DNA of 64,000 nucleotides from Staphylococcus haemolyticus (GCF_006094395.1 NZ_CP035291.1:1488001-1552000), one strand, 5' to 3'. Counted from the first letter of the stretch, positions 35,830-45,683 are shown. Made by a program: numbers and translations. The notes: a model not told the origin generated them from the letters alone.

Positions 35830-37818
35830 TTAAAATGTGCGAATTTGATTTAATACATTTTCTTTAGTGAAACCATATTTTTCTACGACTAAGTCGCCAG
35901 GGGCACTTGCACCAAATTGGTCAATACCTATCACTTTACCTTCAGTGCCTACATATTTGTGCCAACCTAATGGTGATGCCATTTCAATTGCAACACGTTT
36001 AGTAATTTCTTTAGGAATTACAGACTCTTTATATTCTTCTGGTTGTTGTTCAAAAGCAAACCAGTTAGGCATTGATACTACACGTACACCTTTACCTTGT
36101 TTATCTAAATCTTTAGCTGCTTCAATTGCTAAGCTAACTTCTGAACCAGTAGCAAGTAATAGATACTCAGGTTTAGTTTCAGTTTCGAAAACAACATAAG
36201 CACCTTTACGAACACCTTGTTCAACTGTCTCTTCATCTACATCTAAATATGGTAGATTTTGACGAGTTAATACTAAAGAAGTTGGTGTTTGTTCTGATTC
36301 AAGAGCTACTTCCCATGCTACTCTTGTTTCATTTCCATCAGCTGGACGAATGACATTCATATTTGGTATTGATCTTAAGCCCGCTAATTGTTCAATAGGC
36401 TCATGAGTAGGTCCATCTTCACCTACAGCGATTGAATCATGTGTGAAGATGAATGTTGAATTTAATCCCATGATAGCTGATAAACGCAACGCTGGTTTTA
36501 AGTAGTCACTAAATACAAAGAATGTTGCACCATAAGGGTGTAATCCACCATGTGCTGCCATACCATTTACAGCTGCACCCATTGCGAACTCACGTACACC
36601 AAACCATATATTTTTACCTTCAGGTGTATTTCTATCATAATCAGTCGCTTCTTTAACGTTAGATTTGTTAGAACCAGCTAAGTCAGCAGAACCACCAAAG
36701 AATGACGGAACTGATTTACTTAATGCTTGAATTACTTCACCTGAATCAGCACGTGTTGCTGCATTATGATCGCTATCAAAGCGTGGTAATTCATCTCTAT
36801 AGTTTTTAGGTAGTTTACCACTAATAGCTAATTTAAATTCATCTGCTAATTCTGGATATTGTTTAGAATAATTTTCTAGTAATGCTTTCCATGCATCTTC
36901 ATGCTCATTTGCACGTTTTAACATAGTTGTTTGGAAAATTTCATATACTTCTTCTGGCACATTGAAACGTTTCTCAGGATCTAAACCATATGCTTCAAAA
37001 GTTAATTTTCTCTCATCTGAACCTAGTGGTGCACCATGAACACCATTAGTACCACTCACGTTTGGAGCACCATAACCGATAATTGTTTTAACTTCAATCA
37101 TAGTTGGACCATTTTGAGATTTAGCTTTAGTTATTGCTTTATCGATAGCGTCTAAATCATTACCATCTTTTACTAATATGTGATTCCAACCGTAACTTTC
37201 AAATCGTTTCTTAACATCTTCAGAGAAGGCTTTATTTAATTCGCCATCTAATGAAATATCGTTTGAATCATATAAAACAATTAGTTTATCTAATTGGTTA
37301 TGGCCAGCAAATGAAGCAGCTTCATGAGAAATACCTTCCATTAAATCACCATCAGAAGCTAGCACATAAGTATAGTGGTCAACTATATTGAAATCATCTT
37401 TATTAAATTTACCAGCTAAATGGTCTTCAGCTAAAGCCATACCTACAGACATAGCAAAGCCTTGTCCAAGTGGGCCAGTAGTAACTTCAACACCATCAGT
37501 ATGTCTAAATTCTGGGTGTCCAGGTGTTTTAGAACCCCATTGTCTAAATTGCTTTAATTCTTCTAATTCAAGACTGCCTGAAACATGTAACAAGCTGTAT
37601 AATAGCGCAGAGCCATGTCCAGCCGACAATACGAAGCGGTCTCTATTAAAATAGTCTTTAGATTGAGGATTAAAATTTAAGTGGCGTGTCCATAAAGTAT
37701 AAGCCATTGGTGCTGCTCCCATAGGTAATCCAGGGTGACCTGAATTAGCTTCTTCGATTGCATCAATACTTAAAGCTCTAATCGTATCAATCGCTAGTTG
37801 ATCTTTCTCGTTAAACAT
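35830..37818 (-). CDS. tkt: Transketolase
   Basis: Thiamine-diphosphate enzyme of the non-oxidative pentose phosphate pathway, 662 residues. ThDP-binding signature runs from [13 protein letters not shown] to [10 protein letters not shown]-terminal signature [20 protein letters not shown] and the PYR-domain Glu region [14 protein letters not shown] are present. ATG 37818 follows GAAGGGAAG. Monocistronic. Confidence 0.97.
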   Translation of the reverse strand: MFNEKDQLAIDTIRALSIDAIEEANSGHPGLPMGAAPMAYTLWTRHLNFNPQSKDYFNRDRFVLSAGHGSALLYSLLHVSGSLELEELKQFRQWGSKTPGHPEFRHTDGVEVTTGPLGQGFAMSVGMALAEDHLAGKFNKDDFNIVDHYTYVLASDGDLMEGISHEAASFAGHNQLDKLIVLYDSNDISLDGELNKAFSEDVKKRFESYGWNHILVKDGNDLDAIDKAITKAKSQNGPTMIEVKTIIGYGAPNVSGTNGVHGAPLGSDERKLTFEAYGLDPEKRFNVPEEVYEIFQTTMLKRANEHEDAWKALLENYSKQYPELADEFKLAISGKLPKNYRDELPRFDSDHNAATRADSGEVIQALSKSVPSFFGGSADLAGSNKSNVKEATDYDRNTPEGKNIWFGVREFAMGAAVNGMAAHGGLHPYGATFFVFSDYLKPALRLSAIMGLNSTFIFTHDSIAVGEDGPTHEPIEQLAGLRSIPNMNVIRPADGNETRVAWEVALESEQTPTSLVLTRQNLPYLDVDEETVEQGVRKGAYVVFETETKPEYLLLATGSEVSLAIEAAKDLDKQGKGVRVVSMPNWFAFEQQPEEYKESVIPKEITKRVAIEMASPLGWHKYVGTEGKVIGIDQFGASAPGDLVVEKYGFTKENVLNQIRTF

Positions 37819-37921
37819 CTCTAATACTTCCCTTCTACTTTAATCATCTTTCGTATATTATAACTTAAAAATATTGAAATTGATAATCGTTTAAACTGAA
37901 CGAACTATAATCTAATATTTA

Positions 37922-38155
37922 CTAATCTTTATTTTGTTCTTGTATCTTTTTTAATTTTTCAGGTGTTACATCATTACCTTCAGGATCTATCACCTTTGTA
38001 CTCTCAATTTGTTGTTTAAACCCTTTTCTAAATGCTTCGAGGTATTTCTTACGTAATTTCGATTGCTCTTTAGCTTCAGCTTCAGTTAAACCTTGTTCCT
38101 TTTTCTTTTTAGCAAGCTCATTAATTCTATCTATATTTAAATTATCATTAGACAT
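37922..38155 (-). CDS. DUF896 (YnzC/UPF0291) family protein
   Basis: Small basic protein of about 77 residues, starting MSNDNLNIDRINELAKKKKE at ATG 38155 and containing the family core EAKEQSKLRKKYLEAFRKGF and KVIDPEGNDVTPEKL. Helical, no catalytic motif. In Bacillus a homologue is encoded in the lexA neighbourhood (yneA-yneB-ynzC) and may be SOS-linked; here it follows sosA but past a terminator. Function unknown. Confidence 0.85.
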   Translation of the reverse strand: MSNDNLNIDRINELAKKKKEQGLTEAEAKEQSKLRKKYLEAFRKGFKQQIESTKVIDPEGNDVTPEKLKKIQEQNKD

Positions 38156-38220
38156 AACTATCACTCTTTCTATATTCCCATTAATATTTTCTCTTTTACT
38201 TCATAAAATATAACAAAAAA

Positions 38221-38268
38221 GAGGTCTGGACAAAAGCTATTGACATTTAAATAGCTTTGACAGACCTC
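38221..38268 (-). terminator. sosA terminator
   Basis: GAGGTCTG / CAGACCTC outer stem with a nested AAAGCTAT/ATAGCTTT stem, followed on the minus strand by T6. Confidence 0.85.
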
Positions 38269-38278
38269 AAATTTATAA

Positions 38279-38512
38279 TCATCTTACAAATGCGAACACT
38301 TTGTAGTTATTTTGTTCCCCATTTGTAGTATTTACGTTCTTATTATCATCTTTAATAATTGCCTTTTTAGAAATAGTATGGTCAGTTATTTCGTACGTTC
38401 GTTCCATTTGAGCGTTATGATATAAATTCATGAAAAATACTATAAAAACAACACAAGATATTGATACAACAGCTATATTAGTTAATAATTTATTTTTATA
38501 TTTATTAAACAT
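38279..38512 (-). CDS. sosA: SOS-induced cell division inhibitor SosA
   Basis: 77-residue single-pass membrane protein (MFNKYKNKLLTNIAVVSISC start; helix about 10-30) with a hydrophilic extracellular tail ending NNYKVFAFVR. SosA of S. aureus is the functional counterpart of SulA/YneA, halting division during DNA damage. Identity rests on divergent linkage to lexA, the LexA box in the promoter and matching size and topology. ATG 38512 follows GAGGTG; the open frame upstream to 38602 covers the promoter and is not coding. Confidence 0.9.
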   Translation of the reverse strand: MFNKYKNKLLTNIAVVSISCVVFIVFFMNLYHNAQMERTYEITDHTISKKAIIKDDNKNVNTTNGEQNNYKVFAFVR

Positions 38513-38525
38513 TACTTTCACCTCT

Positions 38526-38539
38526 AGAACATTTGTTTG
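38526..38539. promoter_or_regulatory. LexA box 1 (sosA proximal)
   Basis: AGAACATTTGTTTG, two mismatches to the SOS consensus, between the sosA promoter and its ribosome site. Confidence 0.8.
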
Positions 38540-38554
38540 TATAAATACTTTAAC

Positions 38555-38568
38555 AGAACATCTGTTCT
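38555..38568. promoter_or_regulatory. LexA box 2, in the sosA promoter spacer
   Basis: AGAACATCTGTTCT sits in the 17-base spacer of a minus-strand promoter TTGACT - TAAAGT, the same arrangement as in the Y-family polymerase promoter. Confidence 0.85.
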
Positions 38569-38583
38569 TAGTCAACATAAAAA

Positions 38584-38597
38584 CGAACAAATGTTTG
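38584..38597. promoter_or_regulatory. LexA box 3, lexA proximal
   Basis: CGAACAAATGTTTG overlaps the likely -35 of lexA (TTGTTC at 38595-38600, 17 bases before TATAAT at 38618-38623), consistent with autorepression. Confidence 0.85.
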
Positions 38598-38654
38598 TTC
38601 AATATTAAAATCAGTGCTATAATATAGTTAAATAAAATTAGGGAGTGCCTATAT

Positions 38655-39278
38655 ATGAGAGAATTAACTAAACGTCAAAGTGAAATATACGATTATATTA
38701 AACATGTAGTACAAACTAAAGGATATCCACCAAGCGTACGAGAAATTGGTGAAGCAGTAGGGTTAGCGTCGAGTTCAACTGTTCATGGTCATTTATCTAG
38801 ACTGGAAGAAAAAGGATATATTAAACGAGACCCTACGAAACCGAGAGCCATTGAAATTGTTAGCGAACAAACTAACGATGCAGTTAATATGGAGGAAACA
38901 ATTTATGTTCCTGTAATTGGTAAAGTTACTGCCGGAATTCCGATTACTGCAGTTGAAAATATTGAGGAATATTTCCCTTTACCAGAACATTTAACATCAA
39001 CTCACAATAGTGATATTTTTATTTTAAATGTTGTGGGTGAAAGTATGATTGAGGCAGGTATTTTAGATGGAGATAAAGTTATAGTTAGAAGCCAAACCAT
39101 TGCTGAAAATGGAGACATCATTGTTGCGATGACTGAAGATGATGAAGCAACAGTTAAACGCTTCTATAAAGAAAAAACACGTTATAGATTACAACCTGAA
39201 AATAGTACAATGAGTCCTATTTATCTTGATAACGTTACTGTTATCGGTAAAGTTATTGGTTTATACAGAGAACTGTAG
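38655..39278 (+). CDS. lexA: SOS repressor LexA
   Basis: 207-residue repressor/autoprotease. The winged HTH occupies about 1-68 ([20 protein letters not shown]); cleavage site Ala93-Gly94 in GKVTAGIP; catalytic Ser130 in VGESMIEAG and Lys168 in ATVKRF. ATG 38655 follows GGGAGTG. RecA-stimulated self-cleavage relieves the LexA boxes seen at the polymerase, parE, sbcD and sosA loci in this window. Confidence 0.98.
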   Translation: MRELTKRQSEIYDYIKHVVQTKGYPPSVREIGEAVGLASSSTVHGHLSRLEEKGYIKRDPTKPRAIEIVSEQTNDAVNMEETIYVPVIGKVTAGIPITAVENIEEYFPLPEHLTSTHNSDIFILNVVGESMIEAGILDGDKVIVRSQTIAENGDIIVAMTEDDEATVKRFYKEKTRYRLQPENSTMSPIYLDNVTVIGKVIGLYREL

Positions 39279-39328
39279 TTTTAATTTCTAAAATTTACGT
39301 TAACCTCTCTCTTATATATTTCTATATA

Positions 39329-39374
39329 AAAAGAACTAGCAAAGTCTACAATGTAAACTTCGCTAGTTCTTTTG
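39329..39374 (+). terminator. lexA terminator
   Basis: AGAACTAGC / GCTAGTTCT stem followed by TTTTGCTTTTC; it overlaps the 3' end of the small ORF on the other strand. Confidence 0.8.
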
Positions 39375-39452
39375 CTTTTCATTTTCTTTTTTATTCAAAA
39401 TTTCTTTAACCTTATCTAGAATATCTAGTTTATTAACATCTTTAGTTGTCAT
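39363..39452 (-). CDS. Candidate 29-residue small protein
   Basis: Short ORF from ATG 39452 reading MTTKDVNKLDILDKVKEILN and then a lysine-rich end KKENEKQKN. AAGGAAG lies about nine bases upstream. It follows the CAP-protein stop by 55 bases on the same strand. The composition (alternating hydrophobic and charged residues) suggests an amphipathic helix. I do not recognise it; conservation across species would decide whether it is real. Confidence 0.4.
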   Translation of the reverse strand: MTTKDVNKLDILDKVKEILNKKENEKQKN

Positions 39453-39507
39453 AATATCAACTTCCTTATCAACAAAAAGATACCCTTAATAAGTCTCGTT
39501 AAAACAC

Positions 39508-40533
39508 TTAGCCCGTATAATTTTCTGTCCAATATGGTTGTCGTTTTTCATTAAAATCAACGCCTACGCCTAGAGTACTGAAATTTGTATTCAATATATT
39601 CTTTCTATGACCAAGTGAATTCATTAACCCCTCATGAGCAAATATACTATTTTGTTGCCCATACGCTAAATTTTCACCTGCCACATTGAAATCAATGTCA
39701 TCATCTTTTAATCGATCAAAAGGAGATTCACCATCTAAATTGTTATGATCAAAGTAATTTTGTTTTACCATGTCTTCACTATGATTTCTTGCTGTATTGG
39801 AGACATCTTTTGAGTAACTAAGTGTATTCAACCCATGCTGTTTACGCTCAGAATTAACTAAATCATAATTTTGATATTCAAAGCTTTGTTCTAATGTTGA
39901 AGATGGCGCACCGTAATGTTGAGTCAACCTTTTTTCCATGGCATCACTAACTTGAAGTAATGCAGTAACACCATTGTCATTATGTTTATCATAAAAAACA
40001 GTTGTATAAATATTATCTTCATGGAAAACATCATACTCATCGCTACTTATATCAACACGGTATCTACCTTTAACAATTTCCTTTAAAGGTTTACCAAGTC
40101 TATCCTCAACAACATTTTTAGGGGTGTTATATTTTACCTTAGATTTAGATGTAATGACATTTTGATTACTATATAAAGCATTGACTTTATTTCCTAAATA
40201 GCTAACCATTATGAAATTATCGTAATCATTATTGTAATAGGTATACCATTTAGCGCCATATTCATTAGATGTTACTCTTTTAGGTTTCCCCAATTGATTT
40301 TCAACTTTGTCTTTAGACATATTCATCTGAATATTATTAATAGCAAAGTCCTGTTCTGTAGGTGTTTTGAGCGTATTGTTTTTTAAACTCGAATCTTGAT
40401 TCATAACTTGCTGAACTTTACTTCTTACGTCATTCTGTAATTTTACTAGTGTTTGATTTTCCTTTAATGGTATGAATAAAGCTACAACTAATAACACCAA
40501 AGAAAACAAAAGAAATTTTTTAATAACATACAC
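39508..40533 (-). CDS. Secreted or anchored CAP (SCP/PR1) domain protein
   Basis: 341-residue exported protein: N-terminal signal or anchor (KKFLLFSLVLLVVALFIPL), a CAP-associated N-terminal domain (about 65-200, with repeated NQLGKPKR / EDRLGKPLK units) and a C-terminal CAP domain with NSERKQHGLNTL, ARNHSEDMV, GENLAYG and GHRKNIL. Bacterial CAP proteins of the YkwD type have no settled function. The start is unclear: GTG 40533 has no good ribosome site, while GGTAGGTG is well spaced for an ATT codon at 40524. It follows guaC by 14 bases. Confidence 0.82.
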   Translation of the reverse strand: MYVIKKFLLFSLVLLVVALFIPLKENQTLVKLQNDVRSKVQQVMNQDSSLKNNTLKTPTEQDFAINNIQMNMSKDKVENQLGKPKRVTSNEYGAKWYTYYNNDYDNFIMVSYLGNKVNALYSNQNVITSKSKVKYNTPKNVVEDRLGKPLKEIVKGRYRVDISSDEYDVFHEDNIYTTVFYDKHNDNGVTALLQVSDAMEKRLTQHYGAPSSTLEQSFEYQNYDLVNSERKQHGLNTLSYSKDVSNTARNHSEDMVKQNYFDHNNLDGESPFDRLKDDDIDFNVAGENLAYGQQNSIFAHEGLMNSLGHRKNILNTNFSTLGVGVDFNEKRQPYWTENYTG

Positions 40534-40547
40534 CTACCACTCAAGTT

Positions 40548-41525
40548 TTAATCCTTGTCCCCATTAAAAATTGAATTTCGCACTATAACATAATCGACAG
40601 TTGTTAATGATTTTAAATCTTTTCCACCTGCATATGAAATCGAGCTTTGTAAGTCTTGTTGCATTTCAACTAAAGTATCTTTTAATGATCCTTTATGTTC
40701 AACAAACATTTTTTTACCTTCAACATTCTTGTGTTCACCTTTTTGGAATTCAGATGCACTACCAAAATACTCTTTATAACGTTTGCCGTCTAATTCAACT
40801 GTTTCACCTGGCGATTCTTCGTGAGCCGCAAATAGAGATCCTATCATTACCATGCTTGCACCAAATCGAATTGATTTAGCAATATCGCCATGTGTTCTTA
40901 AGCCACCATCAGCGATTATAGGTTTACGCGCTGCTTTACTACAAATATTTAATGCTGCTAATTGCCAACCACCAGTGCCAAAACCAGTTTTTATTTTTGT
41001 GATACAAACTCTACCTGGTCCGATACCAACTTTAGTTGCATCTGCACCTGCATTTTCAAGTTCTCTAACACCTTCTGGCGTACCAACATTTCCAGCAATT
41101 ACAAATGTTTTTGGAATATATTTTTTTATGTGTTTAATCATTTTAATAACTGAATCTGAATGACCATGAGCTATATCAATCGTAATATATTCAGGAACTA
41201 ATTGTTTGTCAGCTAATTCTTCTATAAACTTAAATTCATTTGCTTTAACACCTACAGAAATAGAAGCAAACAATCCGTCTTTTTGCATTTTTTGAATAAA
41301 TGGAATACGAGCTGCTTCGTCAAATCGATGCATAATATAAAAATAATCATTTTTTGCGAACCAATGAGCTAATTCTTCACTCATAACAGTTTGCATATTC
41401 GCTGGAACAACAGGTAATTTAAATGTTTTCGGTCCAAATTGGACAGTTGTATCACATTCTGAACGACTTTCAACTATACATTTATTTGGAATTAATTGAA
41501 TATCTTCATAATCAAAAATTTTCAT
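40548..41525 (-). CDS. guaC: GMP reductase
   Basis: NADPH-dependent deamination of GMP to IMP in purine salvage. 325 residues, IMPDH-like barrel with the catalytic Cys in [14 protein letters not shown] and the phosphate-binding [13 protein letters not shown]; no CBS domains, which separates it from GuaB. ATG 41525 follows GGGG. It may be cotranscribed with the CAP gene. Confidence 0.95.
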   Translation of the reverse strand: MKIFDYEDIQLIPNKCIVESRSECDTTVQFGPKTFKLPVVPANMQTVMSEELAHWFAKNDYFYIMHRFDEAARIPFIQKMQKDGLFASISVGVKANEFKFIEELADKQLVPEYITIDIAHGHSDSVIKMIKHIKKYIPKTFVIAGNVGTPEGVRELENAGADATKVGIGPGRVCITKIKTGFGTGGWQLAALNICSKAARKPIIADGGLRTHGDIAKSIRFGASMVMIGSLFAAHEESPGETVELDGKRYKEYFGSASEFQKGEHKNVEGKKMFVEHKGSLKDTLVEMQQDLQSSISYAGGKDLKSLTTVDYVIVRNSIFNGDKD

Positions 41526-41671
41526 ACTTTTTAGCCCCTATACAATCTTATTTATTAAGTAAAAACGAACGTTTAGTATATTAAATATAAAAATCATTCA
41601 TTTTCTCACCCTTATATACTTTACAATTTTTTAATTGTCTTGTAAATGGACTAAAGTACTAGATTTGCATT

Positions 41672-41941
41672 TTACCAACTTGATTTTTTGACACCAGGTA
41701 TTTGTCCTTTGTGTGCATGTTCTCTAAAAGCAATTCTAGACATTTCAAATTTTCTTAATACACCTCTTGGACGTCCTGTTACTTTACATCTTCGAGTTAA
41801 ACGCGTTGGTGAAGAATCACGTGGCAACTTACGTAATGCTTCATAATCTCCTTTAGCTTTTAATTCTTTACGTAATTCATAATATTGATTAACTAATTTT
41901 TCTCTTTTCATTTCTTTAGCAATTTTAGATTTTTTTGCCAT
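41672..41941 (-). CDS. rpsN2: 30S ribosomal protein S14, zinc-independent form
   Basis: 89-residue S14 that lacks the CXXC zinc-ribbon motifs of the main S14; the family core is [15 protein letters not shown] and [16 protein letters not shown]. Such C-minus paralogues replace the zinc form during zinc starvation. Start at ATG 41941 ([14 protein letters not shown]) behind AGGAGTG. A near-perfect Zur box sits 20 bases upstream, and the preceding rpmG has its own terminator, so this is a separate zinc-controlled unit. Confidence 0.95.
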   Translation of the reverse strand: MAKKSKIAKEMKREKLVNQYYELRKELKAKGDYEALRKLPRDSSPTRLTRRCKVTGRPRGVLRKFEMSRIAFREHAHKGQIPGVKKSSW

Positions 41942-41960
41942 ATATTTCACTCCTGTTTTT

Positions 41961-41983
41961 TAAATCGTAATTATTACGTTTTA
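41961..41983. promoter_or_regulatory. Zur box of rpsN2
   Basis: AAATCGTAATTATTACG followed by TTTTA matches the Bacillus/Staphylococcus Zur operator AAATCGTAATNATTACGATTT with one substitution near the end. Confidence 0.88.
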
Positions 41984-42049
41984 TATAATAACACATGATT
42001 TTAAATTTACAAGACTGATGACTTAATTTCATTTAAATAATTAAAAAAA

Positions 42050-42076
42050 CCGAAGTATAAGATTATTATACTTCGG
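42050..42076 (-). terminator. rpmG terminator
   Basis: CCGAAGTATAA / TTATACTTCGG stem with T7 on the minus strand. Confidence 0.9.
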
Positions 42077-42121
42077 CAAGCTCTAAGTTTATCTTTAATG
42101 TCGTATTTAAAAGATAAGAGA

Positions 42122-42271
42122 TTATTTAGTTTCACGGTGTAGCGTGTATTTATTTAATCTTGGGCAATATTTTTTCATTTCAATACGCTCAGGATTATTA
42201 CGTTTATTTTTAGTAGTAATATAATTACGATCGCCACATTCTGTGCAAGCTAATGTTACATTAACGCGCAT
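42122..42271 (-). CDS. rpmG: 50S ribosomal protein L33
   Basis: 49-residue L33 reading [20 protein letters not shown] and ending [10 protein letters not shown]. It keeps one CXXC (Cys9 region, CTEC) and a single later Cys in KKYCPRLNK, so the second CXXC needed for zinc binding in the C-plus form is incomplete. ATG 42271 follows GAAAGGATG. S. aureus carries several rpmG paralogues; this corresponds to the copy near rpsN2. Confidence 0.93.
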
Positions 42272-42290
42272 AATTAACATCCTTTCTCAT

Positions 42291-42314
42291 TTAACTAGGA
42301 ATACTTACGATTTA
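42291..42314. promoter_or_regulatory. Possible degenerate Zur half-site upstream of rpmG
   Basis: The reverse strand reads TAAATCGTAAGTATTCC: one perfect Zur half AAATCGTAA, the other half not conserved. About 20-40 bases before the rpmG start. Confidence 0.3.
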
Positions 42315-42363
42315 AAATTTTACCATATTAAAATGCTCTACGCAATCTAATTTTTTAGTACTA

Positions 42364-43875
42364 TTAAAAATTCTCGTAAGTTTCGTCGTTAGTACCTTCT
42401 AAATCAACATCATTAATATCGATTTCTAATGCTTTGGCAACACCTTTACCATATTCTGGATCAGCTTTATAACAATGACGAATATGTCTATGTTTAACGT
42501 CTTCACTCACACCATCCATTGCATTTGCTGTGTTAGTAAAGATTCTTTCTTTAGCATCATCAGATTGTAAACGGAACAATTTACCAGGTTGTTCAAAGTA
42601 ATTATCATCATCTTGTCTTTGATTGTACTCATAACCGTCTCCATCTACTGGGAATGCTGGTTTTTTATATTCAGGTTGTGATTGGTAAACACCTTTATTA
42701 TTTGGATAATAATGAGGTCCACCACCTTGATTTCCATCAAGGAATCTCATTTGACCATCACGACTAAATGGACACATATTTTCAATGCCAACACCTTTAG
42801 GTTGGTTAACAGGAATTTGCCAATGATTGACACCTAATCTATAACGTTGCGCATCACCATATGAGAATAGACGTCCTTGTAACATTTTATCTGGTGAGAA
42901 ATCTAGACCAGGAATAATGTTTGTTGGAGCAAAAGCAGCTTGTTCAACATCCATGAAATAATTCTCAGGATTTCTATTTAGCTCAAATTCACCCACTTCA
43001 ATTAATGGGTAATCACCTTTATACCAAACTTTAGTTAAATCAAATGGATTATCTGGATGATTTTTAGCTTGTTCCTCTGTCATAACTTGAATGTACATTT
43101 TCCATTTTGGATAATCGCCATTTTCGATTGCATCGTATAAGTCACGTTGTGATGACTCTCTATCTTGACCTACAATTTCAGCCGCTTCATCATCTGTATA
43201 ATTTTCAATGCCTTGTTGTGTTCTAAAATGATATTTAACCCAAACACGTTCACCCTCATCATTGTACATAGAATACGTATGTGAACCGAAGCCGTGCATA
43301 TGACGGAAGTCTTTAGGCATACCTCTATCTGACATTAAAATTGTAACTTGGTGTAGTGCTTCCGGTACGCCAGTCCAGAAGTCCCAGTTATTTTGAGGGC
43401 TTCTCATATTTGTTCGTGGATCTCTTTTTACGGCACGGTTTAAGCTCACAAATAATTTTGGATCTCTAAAGAAGAATACAGGTGTGTTATTACCTACTAA
43501 ATCCCAGTTACCGTCTTCAGTATAGAATTTAAGTGCAAATCCTCGGATATCTCTTTCTAAATCAGCAGCGCCACGTTCACCCGCAACTGTTGAGAAACGT
43601 GCAAACATTTCTGTTTGTTTTCCTACTTCTGAAAAGATTTTAGCATTTGTATATTTCGTAATATCATTTGTTACTGTAAACGTACCGAATGCACCTGAAC
43701 CTTTCGCGTGCATACGTCGTTCTGGAATTACTTCACGATCAAAATGTGACATTTGTTCTAAGAAATATGCATCTTGCATTAACAACGGACCTCTAGGACC
43801 AGCTGTCATACTGTTTTCTCTATCTGAAACTGGGTGCCCAAACAAACCAGTTAATCTTTTATCATCTTTCGCCAT
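42364..43875 (-). CDS. katA: Catalase
   Basis: Monofunctional haem catalase of about 503 residues. Distal His in [12 protein letters not shown], Asn in [11 protein letters not shown], proximal Tyr in [14 protein letters not shown]. Start at ATG 43875 ([15 protein letters not shown]) eight bases after AAAGGGG; an in-frame codon at 43893 has no ribosome site of its own. A perfect PerR box lies immediately upstream, so peroxide induction is expected. Confidence 0.97.
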   Translation of the reverse strand: MAKDDKRLTGLFGHPVSDRENSMTAGPRGPLLMQDAYFLEQMSHFDREVIPERRMHAKGSGAFGTFTVTNDITKYTNAKIFSEVGKQTEMFARFSTVAGERGAADLERDIRGFALKFYTEDGNWDLVGNNTPVFFFRDPKLFVSLNRAVKRDPRTNMRSPQNNWDFWTGVPEALHQVTILMSDRGMPKDFRHMHGFGSHTYSMYNDEGERVWVKYHFRTQQGIENYTDDEAAEIVGQDRESSQRDLYDAIENGDYPKWKMYIQVMTEEQAKNHPDNPFDLTKVWYKGDYPLIEVGEFELNRNPENYFMDVEQAAFAPTNIIPGLDFSPDKMLQGRLFSYGDAQRYRLGVNHWQIPVNQPKGVGIENMCPFSRDGQMRFLDGNQGGGPHYYPNNKGVYQSQPEYKKPAFPVDGDGYEYNQRQDDDNYFEQPGKLFRLQSDDAKERIFTNTANAMDGVSEDVKHRHIRHCYKADPEYGKGVAKALEIDINDVDLEGTNDETYENF

Positions 43876-43897
43876 AGTTAATTCCCCTTTCACTTAT

Positions 43898-43912
43898 TTA
43901 TAATAATTATAA
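43898..43912. promoter_or_regulatory. PerR box of katA
   Basis: TTATAATAATTATAA is identical to the consensus TTATAATNATTATAA and is 22 bases from the katA start codon. Confidence 0.9.
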
Positions 43913-43974
43913 TGTAGAATCTACTAATAATAAACCCATAACCCCTATAATTAAAACATTTTTAATAACCTATA

Positions 43975-43989
43975 AAATTTCAGAAAATT
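43975..43989. promoter_or_regulatory. CodY box upstream of the permease gene
   Basis: AAATTTCAGAAAATT matches AATTTTCWGAAAATT at 14 of 15 positions. It lies 100 bases before the permease start. Confidence 0.65.
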
Positions 43990-44088
43990 TAAAATTTTTA
44001 AGCTGATTTGTTGAAAAGTTATTGAATACTGTCCTTAAAAGGATTAAAATGGTTTGTATATTTTAAATTTAGAATTAGGAGACATCAT

Positions 44089-45543
44089 ATGGAAGATAAC
44101 AATATGAAAAGAGGTCTTAACTCAAGACACATATCTATGATTGCTATAGGTGGCGCAATTGGTACGGGGCTCTTTGTAGCAACAGGTAGTGTTGTTGCTC
44201 AAGCCGGTCCTGGTGGCGCTATATTAGCTTATTTATTAATTGGCATAATGCTTTACTTTTTAATGTCGTCAATTGGTGAATTGGCAACATTTTATCCTGT
44301 TTCAGGATCGTTCAGTTCATACGCAACGCGATTCGTAGACCCTTCTCTAGGTTTTACTATGGGATGGTTATACTACATCATGTGGGCATTAGTATCCAGT
44401 GTAGATGTTATGGTAGCTTCAAACGTTTTATATTATTGGGATATATTTAAATTCTTTAGTCCACTTACTTGGAGTTTAATCTTTATCACAATTGTATTTT
44501 TATTAAACATCTTCACGGTAAAAGCTTTTGGGGAAACTGAATTTTGGTTATCTTTAGTTAAAGTATTAACTATTATTATATTTATTATTGTTGGTTTCTT
44601 GATGATCTTCGGTATATTAGGTAGCCATACTTACGGTTTTGAAAACTATACTAAAGGCGAGGCACCATTCGTAGGTGGTTTATCTGGTTTCTTAGGCGTT
44701 TTACTAGTAGCCGGATTCTCAGTTGGTGGTACTGAAGTTGTAGCAGTAACTGCTGGCGAATCTGATAATCCAGAAAAAACAATGCCTAAAGCTGTTAAAC
44801 AAGTTTTTTGGAGAATTTTATTATTCTATGTATTATCAATTGGTGTTATTGCAGCTATCATTCCTTATACAGATCCATTATTATTAAATGAAAATGAATC
44901 AGTAACACAAAGCCCTTTCACAATTGTATTTGACAGAATTGGTGTTGCTTTTGCCGCTTCAGTTATTAACGCTGTTATATTGACATCATTATTATCTGCG
45001 ACAAATTCAGGTGTTTACACCACTAGTAGAATGTTATTCTCTTTAAGTGATGAAAAACAAGCACCAAAGTTCTTAAGTAAGCTTAATGAAAAATCCAAAT
45101 TACCTTTAAGAGCATTAGTTACAACATATATTCTAATCGTTGCAATTATCATTATTGCTAATTTTTATTCAAATGCTGTATTTAGTTTATTAAACATTAT
45201 AGGTTCATTGGTAATCATTGTTTGGGCAGCTAGTTCATGGGCACAAGTGAGATTGCGTAAAGCTATTAAACTTCAAGGACAAGATATCAATCAACTTTTA
45301 CCTTATAAATCACCATTGTACCCTCTTGGACCAATTTTAGTATTTGCAACTTTAATTTTCTTATACTTTGGTAATTCAATTGGAGATTTATTCGATGGTA
45401 ATATAGGTAAATTTTTCGTTAACATCTTACCTATTATTATTTTAGGACTCATTTTCTTAGCTCATAAATTAATAAGAAAAACGAAGTTCGTTAAATTAAA
45501 TGATATGGATATCACACCACATCATTATCATAAAGAAAATTAA
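44089..45543 (+). CDS. APC family amino-acid permease
   Basis: 484 residues with 12 predicted helices. The N-terminal APC signature is HISMIAIGGAIGTGLFVATG, with a further conserved GFSVGGTEVVAVTAGES near residue 210. The AAT subfamily (lysine, histidine or GABA-type permeases) fits best; the substrate cannot be fixed from sequence. ATG 44089 follows AGGAGAC. A strong CodY box upstream suggests repression in rich medium. Confidence 0.85.
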   Translation: MEDNNMKRGLNSRHISMIAIGGAIGTGLFVATGSVVAQAGPGGAILAYLLIGIMLYFLMSSIGELATFYPVSGSFSSYATRFVDPSLGFTMGWLYYIMWALVSSVDVMVASNVLYYWDIFKFFSPLTWSLIFITIVFLLNIFTVKAFGETEFWLSLVKVLTIIIFIIVGFLMIFGILGSHTYGFENYTKGEAPFVGGLSGFLGVLLVAGFSVGGTEVVAVTAGESDNPEKTMPKAVKQVFWRILLFYVLSIGVIAAIIPYTDPLLLNENESVTQSPFTIVFDRIGVAFAASVINAVILTSLLSATNSGVYTTSRMLFSLSDEKQAPKFLSKLNEKSKLPLRALVTTYILIVAIIIIANFYSNAVFSLLNIIGSLVIIVWAASSWAQVRLRKAIKLQGQDINQLLPYKSPLYPLGPILVFATLIFLYFGNSIGDLFDGNIGKFFVNILPIIILGLIFLAHKLIRKTKFVKLNDMDITPHHYHKEN

Positions 45544-45550
45544 ATAATAA

Positions 45551-45603
45551 AATGCGAGCACTAAAAGTATAGTAAATCCTTTTTAGTGACTCGCATTTTT
45601 TTG
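45551..45603 (+). terminator. Permease terminator
   Basis: AATGCGAG-CACTAAAA / TTTTAGTG-ACTCGCATT stem with T7. Confidence 0.88.
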
Positions 45604-45683
45604 TTTCAACATATTGATATTTTCGAAAAAACAGTTATCTAGTATAATAGTAGTAAAGATAATGACTTAGAGGTGAAAGCAAG

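Noticed and set aside
40601..41163. Three plus-strand frames opposite guaC
   Set aside because: Shadows of guaC.
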